Shown in pieces: positions 61,131-64,000 of a stretch of DNA of 64,000 nt (position 1 is its first letter; each line of letters starts with the position of its first letter). The translations under genes were made by a program, and so were the position numbers. The notes beneath the pieces were generated by a model. It was not told the origin of the DNA and did no database searches. It saw only the letters and a list, made by a program, of their open reading frames with translations. This stretch comes from Tenodera sinensis (Eukaryota > Arthropoda > Insecta > Mantodea > Mantidae), in the NCBI GenBank assembly GCA_030765045.1, contig CM060974.1, positions 47,348,839-47,412,838 of the forward strand, in the 5' to 3' direction.

Positions 61131-61192
61131 CTGCTGGTGTTTATAAACACACATTGCCCATACATGGTTTATGTGTTTATAAACACCAGCAG
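61131..61192. repeat. Perfect 21-bp hairpin
   Basis: The arms ctgctggtgtttataaacac+a (61131-61151) and its exact reverse complement (61172-61192) are separated by a 20-base loop. Each arm contains gtgtttataaacac, itself a perfect palindrome. Confidence 0.85.
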
Positions 61193-61370
61193 TAGGTTTA
61201 TTAGCATAAATAAATACTAATTACCATCTAAAGGTTACTTAAACCTGGGACATAAGGTACTTACAATTTGTAGGTCGCTCTTGGGGTATTTAATCTCTGA
61301 TGTGAGATTCCCTTGTGGTCTACTGGGAAAGTATGAATTGGCTGGGGTATTTAATGTCATACTGGCAAGT

Positions 61371-61637
61371 TGGCCATGGTAGCTTAGTGGTTAAAGCAGC
61401 CGCTGGATAAGTGGAAGATACATGGCTCAAACCCCAGCTACGGCATTGAATTTTTCAGTCCTGATTCCACCTCTTAGAGGAAATGCTATTTCACCTCTTA
61501 CACTAGCCTGTCATGGCAATGTTCCACAAGTGGTGATTGCGAGAAAAGTTTATGTACTTCAAAACCCCTCCCAGCCAGGTCCAATGGATCCATTAACCAA
61601 CAACAAGTGTGTCCCTCCAGACATGCTGAGGGTTTAG
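61371..61637 (+). mobile_element. tRNA-derived SINE, diverged
   Basis: The head has an A box tagcttagtgg (61380-61390) and a degenerate B box ggctcaaaccc (61424-61434). The body shares several blocks with the minus-strand fragment at 5231-5406 and ends in ccagacatgctgagggttt. No target duplication was seen, so it is old. Confidence 0.65.
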
Positions 61638-62082
61638 GAGTAGACAATATAACCACCATTAGAAGCAAAAACTTGGTGTCCACTTAAAAAATGGTTATAC
61701 GTATGCTAATTTAAGAGTGCTAATGGCTTCATTGCCAAAGCTCAGCATTTGATAACATGTCAAGCACTAAGTAAGGAATATCAGCTTTTTCAAAATGCCT
61801 TAGATGCACCTATTGTTTAATGTTGAGAAAAGCAGCTATTTTGTCAATGAAGTGCACTTGAATGACATTTGGTGAAACCAGTGTGAACTTAGTGATTTCT
61901 TGGAATTCCTGCTCAGTTTAGGAGGGGGATAAGAAAATCCTATCTCACTGTTGTACCCAGAAGTAATTTTAATTCCTTGCAATGTCCAAATAACATACAA
62001 ACCATGATTGAAACTATTAATTTTACCATCCATTCATTACCTATGTTAAAAAAACAAACCTCAAGTGTTGCGCTCTGCTTTA

Positions 62083-62245
<163 letters not shown>

Positions 62246-62935
62246 ATTGGAATATATTTTGTCGGGGTGAGTGATTGGAGTTTAAGTACCCAGCTAGAAT
62301 CACCAGCTACATCATTTGGGCTAACTTTATGGGTGATCATAAATGTTGTGAAATCTGAAATATCCTTGTTAGGGAGAAGTAGTATTGTGTTCCACACAAA
62401 AATTTGTATATAAATTTCTCCAGAAATACATAATTGAGGTCTTTTGAACAGCAATAGAGAAAATTTTGAAATGCATCTGCATTATGTCTTGAGAACTGAA
62501 AAGATCAAAACTGAAAAGTCAAATGAAAATCAACTTCTTATCATGTGTATGAGTAGTGCTCTTAATTAAGTACTAAACTATTCCTTTTGCTTCCCAGTAT
62601 TTTGGGACTATATCTTATTGACTCGATATTTTCACATGTAGGTGGTGATTAAGTTGATTACGAACCTTTTGCTGCTGCATAAAGGGAAAATCTCCTCCAC
62701 CTTTGCATGCATATGTACATGTTTTTATTACCTAAAAGGTATCTCTTAGAAGTTTTGATTTAATTAATATATGTTTAATGTATTTTCTAAAGCGCGTCTC
62801 ACCCTTAAAAGACAGTACACGTTAAATGGAGCGCAGTGTTGCAACATGTACTAGTTGCGAATCTTTCTCCGCGAGCGACTCGAGGTGGCCTGAGTCCTGT
62901 ACTTAGTCCTTCAATTGCTGCTTGATGAGACGGGC
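62246..62935. other. Non-coding, nothing recognised
   Basis: No supported feature. The base composition becomes more GC-rich around 62800-62930. Confidence 0.3.
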
Positions 62936-62939
62936 ACTT

Positions 62940-63531
62940 TTAACTTTGGTATCCCTCCACGCCTTTGTTACTGTATGACCTAAATTTACAAATGATCGTC
63001 TGTATAAACAATTGATTTCCCCTGGTCCCTAAACCTTTTACGTCTTTTAGATATTTATGTCGCCAACTGATGATATCGATATCGTCTCTTTCTATTAATA
63101 TGCACTTGTTACCCCTTCTTTCATATTCGAACCACAAATCAGAGTGGCCCTTGAGAAATTTGGTAGGGTCTCATCACTGTTGAATCGTGACAAAAGTATA
63201 TTCAGCGTGGGTGGAATATTTGCAAACTGTAAAGAATGAACAATTCGCCGCACTCCACCTTGCACTATTCAATCATATTGCGTTAACCTAGCGTTTTGTG
63301 TAGTCCCGCCCTTTTTGCTTTCTTTTTCGATGGCGTTCTTAGAGGTCCTTTCATTAGTTCCTTTTTAATCATACACACTACTGCTTCTGAACACCCGATA
63401 GCCTTAGCTGTTTCTTTTACTGCCTTACACGCATTTTGGTTCAAAAATAATCTAACACATTCATAATTATTTGGCGTTCCTTACTTCTTAATTTACCAAC
63501 ATATCGTCTCTTCCTAGCTTCCCCCTCCATA
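62940..63531 (-). pseudogene. Tc1/mariner-type transposase N-terminus, decayed
   Basis: From ATG at 63531 (minus): MEGEARKRRYVGKLRSKERQIIMNV, frameshift, LFLNQNACKAVKETAKAIGCSEAVVCMIKKELMKGPLRTPSKKKAKRAG (helix-turn-helix and linker), a further block RRIVHSLQFANIPPTLNILL...LPNFSRATL, frameshift, WFEYERRGNKCILIERDDIDIISWRHKYLKDVKGL. This order matches insect DDE_3-type (IS630/Tc1/mariner) transposases up to just before the first catalytic Asp. The catalytic domain is not in the window on this strand. Confidence 0.7.
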
Positions 63532-63534
63532 ACT

Positions 63535-64000
63535 ACAGATATTCACAAAAATATTAAACAAATAACGTAATAACAGCTCACAGTTACACACACGGCTTCT
63601 TTCGAACTAATGTTAGTGCTGCTCCTTATACTATCTTCAGTGTCACGCCTGACGCTGAATAGATGAATACCTTTTGTTTGCCTTACTGGGTAAAAGAAAG
63701 AAGTTACTGCCTTTTGGTTTATTTTAAAAACTTTCTCCAACCTTCCTCAACATTTGTTCTCGCTGGTTCCCTGATGTAAACTCAATAACAAAAAAGTTTC
63801 ACACTGCGTAACTTTTGCAGTGCACATATATAAAATTTTCCGAAAACATTTAATTTAAAAAATTATAACACTTAACTGTGTAAACATAGAGAATTCTAAG
63901 TAAGCAGGTAGTAGCACTATAGTTTACTCTACCTAAGAAAAAAATATAGATGCATTCTAGCAGTTAGTTTGTTAGTGCGTGATGAGTGTAGAAACAGCAA
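63535..64000. other. Non-coding window end
   Basis: AT-rich; could contain the 5' end of the Tc1-type element. No inverted end was identified. Confidence 0.3.

Overview
This is eukaryotic, repeat-dominated DNA, almost certainly from an arthropod and probably an insect with a large genome. The evidence is the mix of element families: RNase H-bearing, Jockey-like and R1-like LINEs, Penelope-like elements (PLEs) with GIY-YIG domains, piggyBac, hAT and Tc1/mariner remnants, gag-only LTR elements and tRNA-derived SINEs, together with AT-rich flanks. A species cannot be named from this. The only candidate host coding sequence is one three-finger C2H2 zinc-finger exon (705-1254); everything else recognisable is mobile or repetitive DNA.

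Layout. 0-4.1 kb: zinc-finger exon followed by decayed fingers, then PLE-A between inverted repeats. 4.1-14.4 kb: an RNase H-bearing LINE (LINE-A) split by a TTAA-flanked piggyBac with a deleted core (7465-9967) and by a gag-only LTR element with apparently identical 484-bp LTRs (11482-14226). 14.5-19.5 kb: PLE-B (minus) cut inside its YVDD motif by LINE-C, which itself carries a small TIR element. 19.6-27.5 kb: LINE-D (plus), cut by a second gag-only LTR element (20074-21972), by a 54-bp retroposon, and by a minus-strand R1-like LINE-E whose 3' tail is a 2.4-kb multi-motif tetranucleotide array. 27.8-44.7 kb: a diverged ~140-bp satellite split by a hAT-like element (29291-44502, 8-bp TSD). 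Inside it sit a LINE composite (11-bp TSD) containing an apparently intact Jockey-like LINE-F, a head-to-head PLE-C pair (two 2104-bp arms) and a truncated LINE-G; a 2.5-kb TIR element (3-bp TSD); and a 270-bp MITE of the same hAT family (8-bp TSD).

45-64 kb: four tRNA-derived SINEs (two with clear TSDs) and fragments, a mariner-like transposase split by LINE-B which itself holds a LINE-A fragment, CCN-rich and (AC)n microsatellites, a ~72-bp minisatellite of about 13 units, a P-element/THAP-type transposase fragment, a 21-bp-arm hairpin and a decayed Tc1-like transposase.

The genes do not form a pathway. They are a stratified record of insertions, and in several places the empty site can be reconstructed from a sibling copy inside this same window, so the insertion order can be read. 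The most interesting items are the nested 15-kb hAT, the PLE-C inverted pair, the tetranucleotide array as a LINE tail, the two gag-only LTR elements and the hammerhead-ribozyme-like motifs downstream of PLE-A and PLE-B.
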